Shown in pieces: positions 1 through 12,033 of a stretch of DNA of 64,000 bases. Source of the DNA: Zasmidium citrigriseum (Eukaryota; Ascomycota; Dothideomycetes; Mycosphaerellales; Mycosphaerellaceae); NCBI GenBank assembly GCA_002786025.1, contig NHNW01000044.1, positions 1 through 64,000 on the forward strand. The letters run 5' to 3'. The position numbers and the translations under genes are program-made. How positions within the stretch are numbered: the first letter of the stretch is position 1; every line of letters starts with the position of its first letter. Below the pieces are notes generated by a model. That model saw only the letters and a list, made by a program, of their open reading frames with translations. It ran no database searches and was not told where the DNA came from.

Positions 1-1345
1 TCGCTAGTATAGTAATTAATCTTATTAAAGGACTACTCTAGCGGAGTCGTATTAATATCGTCGTAATAATCGTCCGAAGGAGTATAGGTTTAGGGATAAG
101 GCTTCTATTATAGTTTAATTAGACGTTAAGCGTTAAGAAGTAGAGATAAGCTTAAGGATTATATAAAAAGCTAAATACTTAGCTTGCTTAATTAAAAGTA
201 AGCTAAATCGGATAAATAGAAAGTTATAGGGGTATAACTAAAGGTAGATCTAAAGACTAACTATTTACTGGAGACTTTAGGCTTAGACGTTTCCTAGTAA
301 TATAATATAAGGCCGTTCTATTTATAGATATTTACGGTCGAAAGGTTAGTCTCTTAGCCTAGCTACTCTAATTTAAGTATATCTATAGATATATCGTTTC
401 GCTAGGTCTTACGATAGTTTTTATATAGGTAAAGGTATAGGTAAGTACCGCGGTAACTATACTATACGGAAGAAGGGATTAGATTATATTACGTCGGGTA
501 AGGAGGTAAGGAGCGCGGCGTAGCGTTAAAATAGTATATCCTCTCGCGCTAATATTACCGAGGTTTACCTAGTAAGTAATATTATATAGTTACTCTTTAT
601 AGCGCGTAGAGTAGTAGTATTACGTAACGAGCTTAGAGCTTCGGGGAGAATTACTATATATAGTAAATAGCTACTACGCGGTAGTAGCTATTAATCGTCT
701 TTATATATACGCCTTATAGAGAGTCTAGTTATCGTAGGTACTTAATCTTATATAGGAAAGCTCTATAGGGACTAGGTAGTCTAGCGGGAGGTCGTATTCT
801 TCCCTCTCGCCCTACGAACTTACCGTATTAAGGTTTCTTATCTTCGCGATAGAATCGCTATTACCGTTTCTCGAAGATTACGACTTTTAACCTTTCTTAT
901 AAATATTAGGCCGAGTACGACTTTATAAACTACTATACTTATTACTTATCCTAGTCTAAATTTTTAATCTAACTAATATTTTACCTTCGAGGGGAACTTT
1001 AGCTAGGAAACTCTTTAGGCTAGTATAGTAGGATAACGGCGGCGTAGGCTACCTAGCTAATAGGGCTACTATTTAGGGTATAGTAGATAAACTTATAGTA
1101 ATAACTATCCTAGTACTAGCTAATACTAGGAAAATAATTATCGAGATAGTTAAGGTTAAGCTCGCGCTTATTATAGCTAAGGACGCCCTTAGGTAAGATC
1201 TAGTACTAGAACTCGAAGAAGGCGTAGATATCGATACCTAGCTAAAGGACTAGATATACGTCGATTAGTACCTTATATATAATACTATACCTATCGACTA
1301 TACGATCTACGACGGCTAGGATCTATAGAAGATTAGTAGGGCTCG

Positions 1346-1680
1346 GTTCTAATAGAAGAAGAGAGGAGTATACCTAGTACTACTTCTTCGTAGAGTAATA
1401 GAGCGGTTAGATATTAGCGTTAAGTAGGACCTTAATATCTTTATCTTCGTAGTATTCGTCGGCTTTATCGTAGTTATTACTAGCTATCTCGCTAAGGTAA
1501 AGGAGTTAGTAGAGCTTAGTTCTAATAGAAGAAGAGTATAGTATACCTAGTACTACTTCTTCGTAGAGTAACGGGGCGGTTAGATATTAGCGTCGAGTAG
1601 GACTTTAATATCTTCGTCTTCGTAGTATTCGTTAGCTTCGTCGTAGTTATTACTAGCTATCTTACTAAGGTAAAGGAGTT
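1346..1680. repeat. Two-copy direct repeat inside the RIP block
   Basis: A 162-bp unit at 1346-1507 recurs at 1519-1680 with an 11-bp spacer. The copies share long stretches such as ctagtactacttcttcgtag and gtagttattactagctatct. They differ mostly by C/T or G/A transitions and a few small changes. It may be an internal tandem repeat of the ancestral element; both copies are equally CpA-poor. Confidence 0.85.
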
Positions 1681-1834
1681 AAGGAGTTCTTAGATAGGAT
1701 AAAAGGAGACCTACGAAGGTTAGCGATAGGGAATATATCCGATAATTTTAAATCTAGATCTATACTTACTATAAATTATAATAGAGAATAGCTATTAGAA
1801 TATATACTATAGAGGCTAGGTCGAGTAAGGCGCG

Positions 1835-1928
1835 GAGATATCTAGCTAATATTAATTTAAGAGAACGTATATAATAATTAGAGCCTTAGAGATATCTAGC
1901 TAATATTAGTTCGAGAGGACGTATATAA
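1835..1928. repeat. Short direct repeat inside the RIP block
   Basis: A 40-bp unit beginning gagatatctagctaatatta is present at 1835-1874 and again at 1889-1928, with a few substitutions. It is a second, smaller tandem duplication in the decayed element. Confidence 0.75.
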
Positions 1929-2675
1929 CGATAGAAATATTCGTTTATATATACTAATAATCTTAACCGAGAGCGCTATTTACGGATAGCGCTTCTAATA
2001 TCGGTATAAGTAAGGGAGGACTAACCTAATAGATTACTCTATATTAGCCGATAGTAACGGAGCTAATACTAGAGATAACGGCGTCTAACGATCTTATAGC
2101 TCGCGTAGAATCGCGTTAGATTAGCTTATTAACTATCTTTTAATTATACCTCTTTACCTTCGCGGCGATCTTAAGAACGTTATCTTCGATCCTACTAGTA
2201 AAGCTATAACCTAGGATACGTACGGCGACGTAAGGAGTACCGCTAGCGAGTATATAATAGCTAATATATAAAATACCTACGTAGAGTATAGATACAAGCT
2301 AGTAGGTATGTTATAGCGAAAGTAGAGGACCGTTATAGCCTATCGAGCGAAGGAAACGGACTTCCCGCGGTTCTTCTTTATACTACCGACCGATATAGCT
2401 ATAGAGTATACCGTCCTAACGCTATAGCTATAGTATACTATCGATAGTAAGTATTAAAGCCGCTATAGCTATATTAAGTCCTAGCTAACTTATAATATAG
2501 TCGATAGTCTAGCTACCTAGGTCCTTTATAGCTCTTATTATAACTTCTCTTTAAGCGGGTAGGCGGTTAGAGAGTACTAAATCTTCTATAGTTATTAAAC
2601 CGTCTTTCGGGGTTTAGGTTCTCGTCTTCGTATAAAGTAGCTTCGATACTATATAGGTCGCTATTTATCCTATTA

Positions 2676-2677
<2 letters not shown>

Positions 2678-2716
<39 letters not shown>
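2678..2716. repeat. (TTA)13 microsatellite
   Basis: Thirteen uninterrupted TTA triplets lie within the RIP block. The run probably expanded after the C-to-T mutations had made the region TA-rich (inference). Confidence 0.95.
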
Positions 2717-2717
<1 letters not shown>

Positions 2718-4755
2718 GAGATAGATCTAACGCGACGCGTTTCGGACCTCGGGTAGAGATAAACGCTAAGTAAAGGATTCTCGTATATTTTACTCTAAAA
2801 GGAGAGGCGTTATAGCCTTAGGCTACTAGGGTTACTTAGGGTAAGGGTTACTCGAAACCTATAGGAAAAGGCTTCGAACGACAATAATACTACTTAAGAG
2901 TTCTATATATATTCGATCCTTCTATAAATCGTATAATATAGTTACCTCTATAGCTAGATTATACTCTAGGGGTCTTTTAGGTAGTCTAAATAGCCTTACG
3001 GACGAAACTTAGGTATCTCTAGTTTTTAGTATAAATATTAAATTCTAATACGCTTATAATTAAAAAACGTACTACTTATCTCAACTATCGTAAAGTTTAT
3101 CCTTCTTATAACTTTAACTCGCTATCTAATAATCTTTTAATAATAACGAGGATAGCGTAAGCTCCTAATCGAAACTAGGAATATCTAATTAAGCCGGCGA
3201 ATACTCCGCTACGCTAGGAAACAATCTCTCGTATATATTCTAGGTAAAGTAAACTAGATTGTTTCTAAGAAGTAGTAAGTTCTAGAGCTACTACGTAAGA
3301 CTAGAGGTCGTCTACTCTACGGTAGTAAGCCGATCCTTAAGGACGATATTCTCTCGCCGTATATCTTTAATAATCTTTAAAAGCTACTTAGAGCTAATAC
3401 CCGTATCGTAGAATAGAGTATAAGAAGCTAGTAGGCTAGCTTAATAGTACTATATCCGTATACTTAGTACTATAACTAGCTAATTATTTAGACATTAAAC
3501 GGCTTACTAGCTTATTCTTATATTTATAATACGTATAAACGATACTCTCGTTATTAGCTAGTATTCTATATAGACTATATCCCTCTCGAAGGTACTACTA
3601 ATAAGGCTACGGTACTACTATACCTTCTAGAGTCTCTATAATCCGGCTAGTAGTATCGTACTTCTATAAATTAGCTATAGTATTCTTACGTATACTACGG
3701 TCTCTAGTAGCGGCCTTATCTAGCTATTATTACTATTTCTACTCCGGAACGGACTACTATATATCCCTAAGGCTATAAGGAGGATTCGAAGACTACGGAT
3801 AGTATAGCTTTATACTACGAAATAGTTAGTAAGGTATTATAGCTCGTAGAGAAGAGGGTCTTATAAGGCTATTAGAATACCGATATTTATTACGTTTATA
3901 GTACTATATAACCGGGCTTGTCTATAAGGAACTAGCTAGCCTTTAAGAAGCGGAAATAGCGTTTAAGATAGGAAGGAAGATATTATCGCTAGTATAATAG
4001 AGGTGTCGTCGTAGCTAGTATTAGACTTAGAACCCGCTAGAGACTACTAGAGTCTCTATCCTCTAGATCCCTAACGATAGTCGTTTAAGGCTAATAGCCT
4101 ATAAATAAATACCTCTTAACCTAAATATATAAGTAGTACCGTAAAGGGTACTATACTATAGCTTTATTTTCTAGTTCGACGCGCGACTACTATCGATACT
4201 ATAACTAATATAGATAGGTAGTAGGGCGGGGGTTATTAGGATATAACGTAGAGCTATATAGATTTAATAGAGTAGTTATTACTCTTCGTAGCGCGTAGAG
4301 TAACAATATATATAAGGTGTTTAAAGGAAGATTTAGTTAATAGGTAGTCGAAAAAGCGATAGGAAAGGAAGCGGGGAAAAGCGAGATTTGAAAAAATAGT
4401 CGTGTAGGTATAGACGCCCCTACATCATGCTGCAGAAGACTTGAATAGGGCGACCCAGACCATGGATAGCAGGTGAGTGGCTGTTGGAGTTGGAGTGCCA
4501 GCTTGTTGCTTGCTTTGGCACGTGGATTCGATAGCATCGGCGGTTGCATCTGCATGACAAAGTCTTGGTCAGACACGCTCCCCCTTATCAACAACATCAC
4601 CACACCATCATCTCCGCCTCTTCCGCGCAACGCCCAAAACAGGCTGGCATGTCGGCAGGGTCACTCCCTTGACGTGAAACTCGTCCCACGGAACCTCCTG
4701 TCTCCTACAGAGCACGCCACCGTCCTCTCCAACAACCACAATCACCACCACAACA

Positions 4756-6249
4756 ATGCCGGACGACTCGCCGCCCCAAGAAAACCGGCGCAGGTCCTTC
4801 CTGCTGCCCTCCATCCCCACCTTCAACCTGCGCAAAGACCGCCGATACCAGAACAAAGGCCGTCCGCGATGGGTGCTGCACATGCAAGCCACCTTCTGGC
4901 GGGTGCTCATGAGCTTGGGCATGTTCTTCCACCGCCTCGCCCCGCCGCGACCGCCGCATCCCAGCTTCTACCGCGTGATAGACACGCACGTCTCTGGGAA
5001 ACCTGGCCAGATCACGCTGTACTTTTATGTGCCTTCGGATTATGAGACGCAGAAGAGATTGTGGGTGGGACGCGATGATGGGGAGGAGGAATCGGGTGGT
5101 GAGGAGAGGGATCGGAGTAAGATGCGGATGAGTATTAGTTCCATTGGTGATGGGCTGAGGAGACGGAGTAGGACGATGAGGAGGTGGGGTGGATATCCTG
5201 TTGTGATCAATTTTCATGGAGGAGGTTTTACACTTGGATCACCGCATGATGATGCGAGGTGGTGTGGCACTGTGGTGGAAGAGAATAATGCGGTGGTGGT
5301 CTCTGTTGATTACAGACTGGCTCCTGAATATCCATTTCCGACTGCTGTGGAAGATGGCGTGGATGCTGTGATTTGGATCTGGAAGCATGCGGATGAGCTG
5401 GGAATTGATAGGGAAAAGATTGCGATCTCTGGTTTCTCATCAGGAGGGAATATGACATTTTCTGTTCCAATGCGGCTTTACGATCAACAGACGGGCTTTG
5501 CTAGAGACGACGCCGATCTGGAATCAGACCCGGAAGCTGGATTTCCGGGAACAGTGACCATGCATGATCCTCCACCGGGCTCCTCGGCATCACATTTGAC
5601 CTCCTCCACCGCGACGACAGCCGTACCCCCTCAACACCAGGAGAACGAACAACTAATCGACCCCAATGGCCCACCACCAGTAACTCCAAACCATCCACCC
5701 AAAACAGCGACAACAACAACCCTCGAACGCAGCGTCACAATGCCCCAAATCCAAATCAAATGCCTCGTCTCCTGGTACCCCTCCCTAGACTACACCCGCA
5801 CGCGCGAAGAACGCCGAGCAACCTGCGTCCGCGCCGACCAAGAACTCCCGGCGCTCTTCACCGACCTCTTCGACGACTCCTACCTGCACCCACCCAAAGA
5901 CGTCGCCCTCGACTCCCCCTACCTCTCCCCGGGCGTAGCCCCAACCTCCCTCCTCCGCAACGCCCTACCCCCAGAAATCATAATGCACACCTGCGAATGG
6001 GACATGCTCCTCGACGAAGGCAAAGACTTCTACGAACGCCTTACTTCCGCTGAGGTCGGCAAGCACGTCAATTATACTATGGTTGAGGGTGTGCCGCATG
6101 GCTGGGATAAGGCGCCGAATCCGTGGAAGCCGACGCCCGGGGTGAGGGAGCATTATTTGAAGGCTTGTCGGGAGATGAGGAGGATTATGGGGGAGAGGAG
6201 GCAGAGTGAGATGCCTGAGGGACAGCCGAGGAAGAGTATTGTAAGATGA
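4756..6249 (+). CDS. Alpha/beta hydrolase (HSL / esterase-lipase family)
   Basis: A 497-residue protein in a single exon. The oxyanion-hole motif HGGGF lies at 154-158 and the nucleophile elbow GFSSGG at 226-231, with Ser228 as the probable nucleophile. The acid Asp is likely in CEWDML near 427 and the catalytic His in VPHGWDK near 455. These are the marks of the hormone-sensitive-lipase group (alpha/beta hydrolase fold 3), which cleaves carboxylic esters. A Thr/Pro-rich insert at about 265-325 separates the elbow from the second half of the fold. The N-terminus is basic with a short hydrophobic stretch (about 45-62) but no convincing signal peptide. The substrate cannot be inferred. It is the first gene after the RIP block, with its ATG only about 340 bp from the boundary, and it heads four genes on the same strand. 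Confidence 0.9.
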   Translation: MPDDSPPQENRRRSFLLPSIPTFNLRKDRRYQNKGRPRWVLHMQATFWRVLMSLGMFFHRLAPPRPPHPSFYRVIDTHVSGKPGQITLYFYVPSDYETQKRLWVGRDDGEEESGGEERDRSKMRMSISSIGDGLRRRSRTMRRWGGYPVVINFHGGGFTLGSPHDDARWCGTVVEENNAVVVSVDYRLAPEYPFPTAVEDGVDAVIWIWKHADELGIDREKIAISGFSSGGNMTFSVPMRLYDQQTGFARDDADLESDPEAGFPGTVTMHDPPPGSSASHLTSSTATTAVPPQHQENEQLIDPNGPPPVTPNHPPKTATTTTLERSVTMPQIQIKCLVSWYPSLDYTRTREERRATCVRADQELPALFTDLFDDSYLHPPKDVALDSPYLSPGVAPTSLLRNALPPEIIMHTCEWDMLLDEGKDFYERLTSAEVGKHVNYTMVEGVPHGWDKAPNPWKPTPGVREHYLKACREMRRIMGERRQSEMPEGQPRKSIVR

Positions 6250-6718
6250 TGGGACTCGTTTGATATTTGGGGGAAGATGTATATGATAGTGTGTCTTCAT
6301 ATGGCTGCCTTTTTTGTGAGAGCGTTGCGAGCGAACTGAAGCGAGATCTAGTACTTTTCAAATAACAGAAACTGAGAATCGATGAAACAGTATCTATTTA
6401 CTCCATCTTCTCACCATTCTTCGAGTCCGGATGGAAATCCCGCCACCTGTCCGGGTTCTTGTCATCGATGGCCTGGTCGTCATCAACAAACAAAGTCGAA
6501 TCCGCGAGTCTCAATCCCAGACCATTGTCTCAAACAAGCAAGATGCCTGGATGTAGAGTTGGCGCCAGACGAACTCTTGCCCGGTAAGTCGATCCGTGGG
6601 GAAGCCCTTGTTCCTGGCGAGGGCGGAGGAGGGCGGATCTCATCTTGTGCAAGATATAAGACATATGGTAATGTGCAGACGAATCCTCTAGCACTGCCAG
6701 CGCTGAGTTGTATTGACA
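6250..6718. other. Intergenic, hydrolase to methyltransferase
   Basis: It holds the hydrolase 3' end and the methyltransferase promoter and leader. I see no credible gene or RNA. Confidence 0.5.
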
Positions 6719-7634
6719 ATGGCCGACGAAACGGTCAAGTACTACCACGCCGACCCACCGCCCCTGAGCGAAAAGACGAAGGAGTTGTTTGAGCAATACG
6801 TAGGCATCGAAGGGGGCGAGGAAGCCATCATCAACCACATCAAGACCATCGTATCGTCCCCTAATCCAACCCCCCTCACGCACAACAGCACTGACATCTT
6901 CCACAGAGAGATAAAGCATGGTCCCTCTTCCCCTACCCCTGCATCGGCGTCTTCTCCTTCCTCGAACTCGTCCTCCTCGACCTGCCAGTGGGAAACGAAG
7001 TCCTCACCAGAATGAAAAATGGGAGCGAGAGACTCCTCGACCTAGGCTGTTGTTTCGGGCAAGACCTCCGAGATCTCGTCTTCTCCGGCGTCCCTTCCGA
7101 GAACCTCGCCGGTTTCGATCTTAGGCCAGACTTCATCAATTTCGGATATGAGTTGTTTGGGGATAGAGATAGTTTGAAGACGGAATTCGTGACGGGGGAT
7201 TTTTTCCAGGAGGGGTTGGAGGGGAGGGAAGGGGAGTGGGATTTTGTGAGCGCGAATGCGTTTTTTCATCTTTTTGATTGGGGGGAGCAGGTGCAGGCTA
7301 TTAGCAAGGCGGTGACTTTGTTGAAGCCGAAGAGAGATTCGATGATTTTTGGACGGCAGACGGGGACGGAGAGGGCGCATAGTTATCCGCATAGTTCGTC
7401 GAGGTCGGGGGAGGTGAGTCCAGATGGTGGGTGTGTGGTTCGAGTGCTAGGGTGGCTGACTTGCGTTAGATGTATCGACATAACACCGAGTCGTTTGAGA
7501 AGTTGGTCGATGAGGTTGCTGAGAGAACGGGGACGAAGTTGGAGGCGAAGTCGGAGTTGAAGTCCATGGAGGATAAGACGCTGGGGCAGGAGGGGTTTAT
7601 GTTGTTCAATTATTCCATTAGGATTGTTGGATGA
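6719..7634 (+). CDS. SAM-dependent methyltransferase (class I)
   Basis: Exons 6719-6850, 6907-7413 and 7470-7634, joined by two 56-bp introns, give 267 residues. The reading frame is continuous across both junctions. Motif I of class I methyltransferases is clear: LLDLGCCFGQDL, followed by LAGFDLRPDF (motif II acidic loop) and WDFVSANAFFHLFDW (motif IV region). The N-terminus (YYHADPPPLSEKTKELFEQY) and the C-terminal half match a widespread fungal family of small methyltransferases, many of them in secondary-metabolite clusters (family knowledge). The methyl acceptor is unknown. It lies between a hydrolase and an MFS exporter on the same strand. The first ATG of the frame is used; an in-frame TTG just upstream is ignored. 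Confidence 0.85.
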
Positions 7635-9001
7635 AGAGTGCGGCTCGTGAGGTAATTCGTAAAGCCAAGTGTATTGTTTTCGAAGTGTATGTGGTGAAGA
7701 TGGTGTTCAGTGGCAAGCCTCTTGTGGCCGAGGTGCGGTCAGGGTGCCACGGAGGCGTGTTGCCGTATTTGATGGCGTTTTCGCTCCCCGTCTCCGGTAC
7801 AGGTATCCTTGCTATATGAGTAGATCTCTCGAGGACGTGGCACAGCTGTGGTCCTGTGACGGTTGTCTATCGTTCCTCTTCTAGGAAGGCAGATCACTCG
7901 TCTTCGAGCTACAGGCGTGTCGATCAGCGCTTCGAGCAGTATACGCTGCATCGTTGTGTAGCTCGAAGACATCACTCAGCTCACCGCTATTGAAAGCGTA
8001 TCCCGCGTACGGCTGGCGGAGGAGTCTAGAGCAACGCCCTGCTGCAGATAATGGCGGAGGAAGGAGTTGCGCTGCACGTGAAATCGACGATACGTACCGA
8101 GAGAGGTATCCTTAGAAGTAGCAGGTTTTTAGCGTAACGGCGGATCGGCGGGCGCACGGGCCAAAAAGTGTGCTCACATAAACGCGAAGAAAAGAGTGTG
8201 TTAAAAAGCCCCCCATGTTCCGAGATTGCGTCGGACGAACGTAGGAACCAGGGCTGAGTTACCTCTCGAAGTTTGGGAAAGAAACGGACAAAAAACACGT
8301 CGAAACTGCGATTCTGTCTTAACCACAACAATTCTCAAATTTAGGTTCACGCTAAAAACCTTCTACTTCTAACACATACTTACCGAGAGCCGGGACGCTA
8401 CTTCCGTTCGGGGCGAGCTTCAGCCAATCTGAGCCGGCGTTGAGGCGGTAGCGCCGGATAGCGGAGCGCGGCAAGTCCCTAGTGCAGATTGCCGAGAAGT
8501 GAAAGCAGACGCCCCGCTGAGCGAGTGGGCGACATTGGAGGCCGGAGAGCTGGGCAGAGAGACGACAATTGATCGATATAAAGCAAACAGAAATCGCAAG
8601 AAAACAATGGCAGAGATGCACAATCTCAACATGTCGATCCGCGCAACAGCAAAAACCCGTGGCACCTGACGGCGGCCGGCGCCCAATCACAATAGAGTCG
8701 CCTACCTGCTTCTTCTCCACATACGCTAGAACCGTCCTGTTGCTTGAAATCTCTCGCACGCCCGCCTGATCTTCCCTCGTCTTCCACTTCCACCACCTGC
8801 TCCTTCTTCACCACACGCTTCAACAGTCCTTCCCTTGCGACCGACTTTCAACAATCACGACATCAACACACACCACCACGAAAGCGGGAAGGACCGGACA
8901 GCGCGTCGGGATTTGATAGTTCGATTTGGGCGTCTCTTGTTCTCTTGCTCCAGGCTGGGTTGGACGGGGCGACCGTAAGAGCGGAGCCGTACAAACGGGA
9001 C
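7635..9001. other. Gene-free stretch upstream of the MFS gene
   Basis: These 1.37 kb hold only short overlapping frames without recognisable domains or convincing splice pairs. The CT-rich part from about 8,760 to 9,000 is probably promoter and 5' leader of the transporter. Confidence 0.5.
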
Positions 9002-10944
9002 ATGGCATTAACACAGACAAGAACCACTCCTCGCGATCCGAACAAGTTCCCGGCTCTGCAATTGTTCCTCCTCGGTGAGTCGCTGCCTCGTCAAAACAAC
9101 TCTCTCGATTCCGGGTGGCGTCGCGGAGATGAGATCACGTGCTGACATCCCAACGTTTGACCAGCACTTGTACGAGTCGCCGAGCCGATTGCTCTGACTT
9201 CTATCTTTCCATACGCCTGGCAACTCGTCCTCCATTTTCAAGTCGGCGATAAGAGCAATGCCTCGTTCTATGCGGGCCTGCTCATCTCGGCCTTCTCCTT
9301 GGCCGAGGCCTGCACTGGCATGTACGTTCCATTCTCACGCCACCTCTACCACTCCATCGCATCGAAAGTACGATTGACGTCGATTTCTGCAGGTTCTGGG
9401 GAGGTTTGAGCGACCGCTTGGGTAGAAAGCCTGTGCTTTTGATGGGATGTTTCGGTACCGTTGCCTCCCTTCTCATTGTCGGATTCAGCACCTCGTTTTG
9501 GATGGCCTTAGTCGGAAGACTGCTAGGAGGCGCGCTCAATGGAAACATTGGTGTCATTCAGAGTAAGTACAAGAGCGCGTTCGAGATGGCGAACGAAGAT
9601 GGCTAACATGACGTCTCCATTGCAGCCATGGTCGCCGAGCTGGTCAAGAACCCCAAACACGAGCCGAAAGCATACGCCATTATGCCATTCGTGTGGTCTA
9701 TTGGAACTATTCTTGGCCCCTCGATTGGAGGCATTTTCGCATCTCCTGCTTCCAACTTCCCAGATCTCTTCCCTCGTGGCGGTCTTTTCGACAAGTTCCC
9801 TTACCTGCTGCCCAATCTCATCGCCACTGCTCTCATGGTCTTGTCAATCGTCGCGGGTTACTTGTGTCTTGAAGAGACTCACCCAGACATGCAGCCCTGG
9901 AGTACCGCGCAGGATCTCGAAGATACACGAGCGAAGACGCCTTTGATGCCAGCTCAGGCTGGAATGAATACATCGGCAGCCAATATCGAACAAGAAAGCT
10001 ACGGCACCTTCAATACTGTCAGCGAAGAAGCTATCGAAGAGGAATGGGATGTGCGAGCAGATGGCACCAGCAGACCACCGAGCATTCGCAGCGGATCCGA
10101 TCAGAAGGTCTTCACATGGCGCGTGATCATGCTCAACATTGCGCTGGGCATTTTCACCTACCACTCTATGACTTACGATCACTTGCTTCCCATTTTCTTC
10201 CAAGACGAGCGGGTTCCTGCTGGTGGCGAAATCCTCAACATTCTCGCTCAAGCTACTGCCACCAGCTCAGGCTCGTTGGCCGGTGGCCTAGGCCTCACCG
10301 TCCAGCAATGTGGCATCATCATGTCAGTCAATGGGATCATCGCCCTTTTCGTCCAAGCCGTCATCTTCCCAATCATGGCGAGCTGGCTGGGAGTCTGGAA
10401 GGTGTTCATCCTGACAGCCATTGGACATCCGTTCGCCTACTTCATTGTACCATACTTAGCACTTCTCCCCACCAACTTGCTCTACCCAGGCATCTACACT
10501 TGCCTAGCCATCCGGAACTTCTTCTCGATCTTGGCATACCCAGTCCTCCTGATTCTGCTCAAAGAAGCAGCGCCGGCGCCCAACTGTCTCGGCAAGATCA
10601 ATGGCTTGGCTGCCTCAACTGGAGCGGGTTGTCGAACCATCGCTTCGCCCGTAGCCGGCTTCTTGTACGGACTTGGCATCCAAATCGACTTCACCGCGTT
10701 GGCTTGGTGGGCATCGGCTGCTGTTGCAGTCGTTGGCACAATCCAAGCATTCTTTATCAACAGAGTCAAGGACGGCCCACAGCACACAGTTCGTCCTGTG
10801 GCACCGTGTCGCTTCATGCCGGATGAGCACAGCAGAGAGCACCGGCCATCAGTCGTTCACATCAAGGTTCACGATCCCGATAGCGGATACAACAGCGAAG
10901 ACGAGCGGACACCATTGTTTGCGTCTCGCGTTCATCAAGTCTGA
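9002..10944 (+). CDS. MFS transporter, DHA1 type
   Basis: Exons 9002-9074, 9165-9321, 9393-9562 and 9626-10944 give 572 residues. The introns of 90, 71 and 63 bp have good donors (gtgagt, gtacgt, gtaagt) and restore one frame. The opening motif RVAEPIALTSIFPYAW and the loop 2-3 signature GGLSDRLGRKPV mark the DHA1 / YCR023C-like group of the major facilitator superfamily, which are drug or metabolite:proton antiporters. About twelve membrane spans are expected; a long hydrophilic central loop (Gln/Glu/Asp-rich, roughly 250-310) splits them 6+6. The C-terminal tail is hydrophilic. The cargo cannot be read from sequence. Its position between a methyltransferase and a secreted-peptide precursor would suit export or self-protection, but that is speculation. 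Confidence 0.9.
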
Positions 10945-11961
10945 ACAGTCCTGGAAAGGGGTACGACAGCGGGTACTTCCCTCAGACTTCCTTTACCAGG
11001 CGTTACATTTGGTCTTCGAAATTGGTTGCGGTTGGTCTTTTCAGCGAGGCGTTATCGAAGAGGGGTGTCGGCGGTCTTTATGATGTCACGATACCAATGG
11101 GATCCCGGGGCGTTTGCGAGCGAAACAATCGGTCTTTCTGTCGTTTCGAAGACGGGCTCCGCGGACAACAGAATGTATGTACATGAGCATTATAGGCTGA
11201 CATGGGTAGATGATAGAGCTATAGGCGTCTTGAAGGGAATCAGCTTTGGTGCGAATGAACATTTCCATGACTCACGACCTACCTACGATGTTCTGGACTT
11301 TCATATCGACTTAGGTCACATTCTTGTGCATTGCTTGACTCGAGGAAGAAGTGCTCTCGGCGAATTCAAGCCCTCGTCACGTGGCAAGCCTTGGACCGTG
11401 GAACTCCCGGCACACATCAACGCACGAACTCTCCGAGATTGTGAAAAAGCAGTCTGATACGAAACCGAGCGGGGTAGCGACACGATTAGACGGGACCGTT
11501 CCTGAGGCCATCCGAAAGAGGAATGCCTTTCAAGATTGTACTAAGGATTTAGATATCCTACCCTGGACATGGATGGAACGAGCCAAGCCCCGGAGAATCG
11601 ATGTCGATACCACGTGGGAGTGTCAAGCAATTCGCAAAGCTCGCGAGAAAGAATCAGGCCAAGAATGCAAAGAACGTCTGGAACGTTGAGGCGTCTTGGA
11701 CTTGAACGTCGAAGCATGAGGTGCTTCGGAGAGTTCATATCAAGCAAGGCTGCCAAGCACCTCGACAAACCACGCTTGTCTCTGAGACAAGACGAACCCC
11801 CATGTGCGATCCAGTAGATCGACGGCATGCCCCTGAAACGCACGCCACGTGCGGCTGCGACCAAGACCGCCGTTCGCACCGGGCGTAGCGCGAGTTGAGA
11901 CAGAGTGGGGATGGAGATATGTCACTATCTTGCATTGAAATCCCCGGCTTGGGGATTGGGG
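10945..11961. other. Gene-free stretch upstream of the peptide-precursor gene
   Basis: About 1 kb. The short frames here overlap on both strands, lack domains and are not linked by splice sites. I see nothing beyond presumed regulatory DNA for the downstream gene. Confidence 0.5.
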
Positions 11962-11969
11962 CATATATG
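11962..11969 (+). promoter_or_regulatory. TATA-like box of the peptide-precursor gene
   Basis: The sequence catatatg sits within a GC-rich context about 65 bp before the ATG at 12,034 and is followed by a C/T-rich tract. Strong TATA elements close to the start are typical of highly regulated fungal genes (inference). Confidence 0.4.
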
Positions 11970-12033
11970 GCCCCCTTTCCAACGCAATTGCGAGTCGATC
12001 AAGTGCACAGGCATCTTCATCTTTTGATTCATC

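Larger units (their letters stand above)
1..4400. repeat. RIP-mutated, gene-free repetitive block
   Basis: CpA and its complement TpG are almost absent. By eye I find only about fifteen, for example near 184, 269, 2294, 2299, 2881, 3064, 3485 and 3918. CpG is common and TpA dominates (cta, tag, tat everywhere). This is the pattern left by repeat-induced point mutation, which changes C to T mainly at CpA in duplicated DNA of ascomycetes (established). Frequent TAG and TAA leave no long reading frame on either strand. Normal composition returns between about 4,320 and 4,420. The original element class cannot be recognised: I found no intact transposase or reverse transcriptase motif and no clear terminal repeats. 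The block begins before the window. Confidence 0.9.

Noticed and set aside
590..4302. A 24-bp near-identical motif (ttactct...gcgcgtagagta) at 590-613 and 4279-4302 as possible LTR or terminal repeat ends
   Set aside because: Flanking bases do not match beyond the motif and the core is partly palindromic, so it may be a frequent word in the decayed element. No target-site duplication is visible.
11026..11457. 143-residue plus-strand frame in the gap before the peptide precursor
   Set aside because: No domain and no splice continuation, and other frames of similar size overlap it. It looks like chance.
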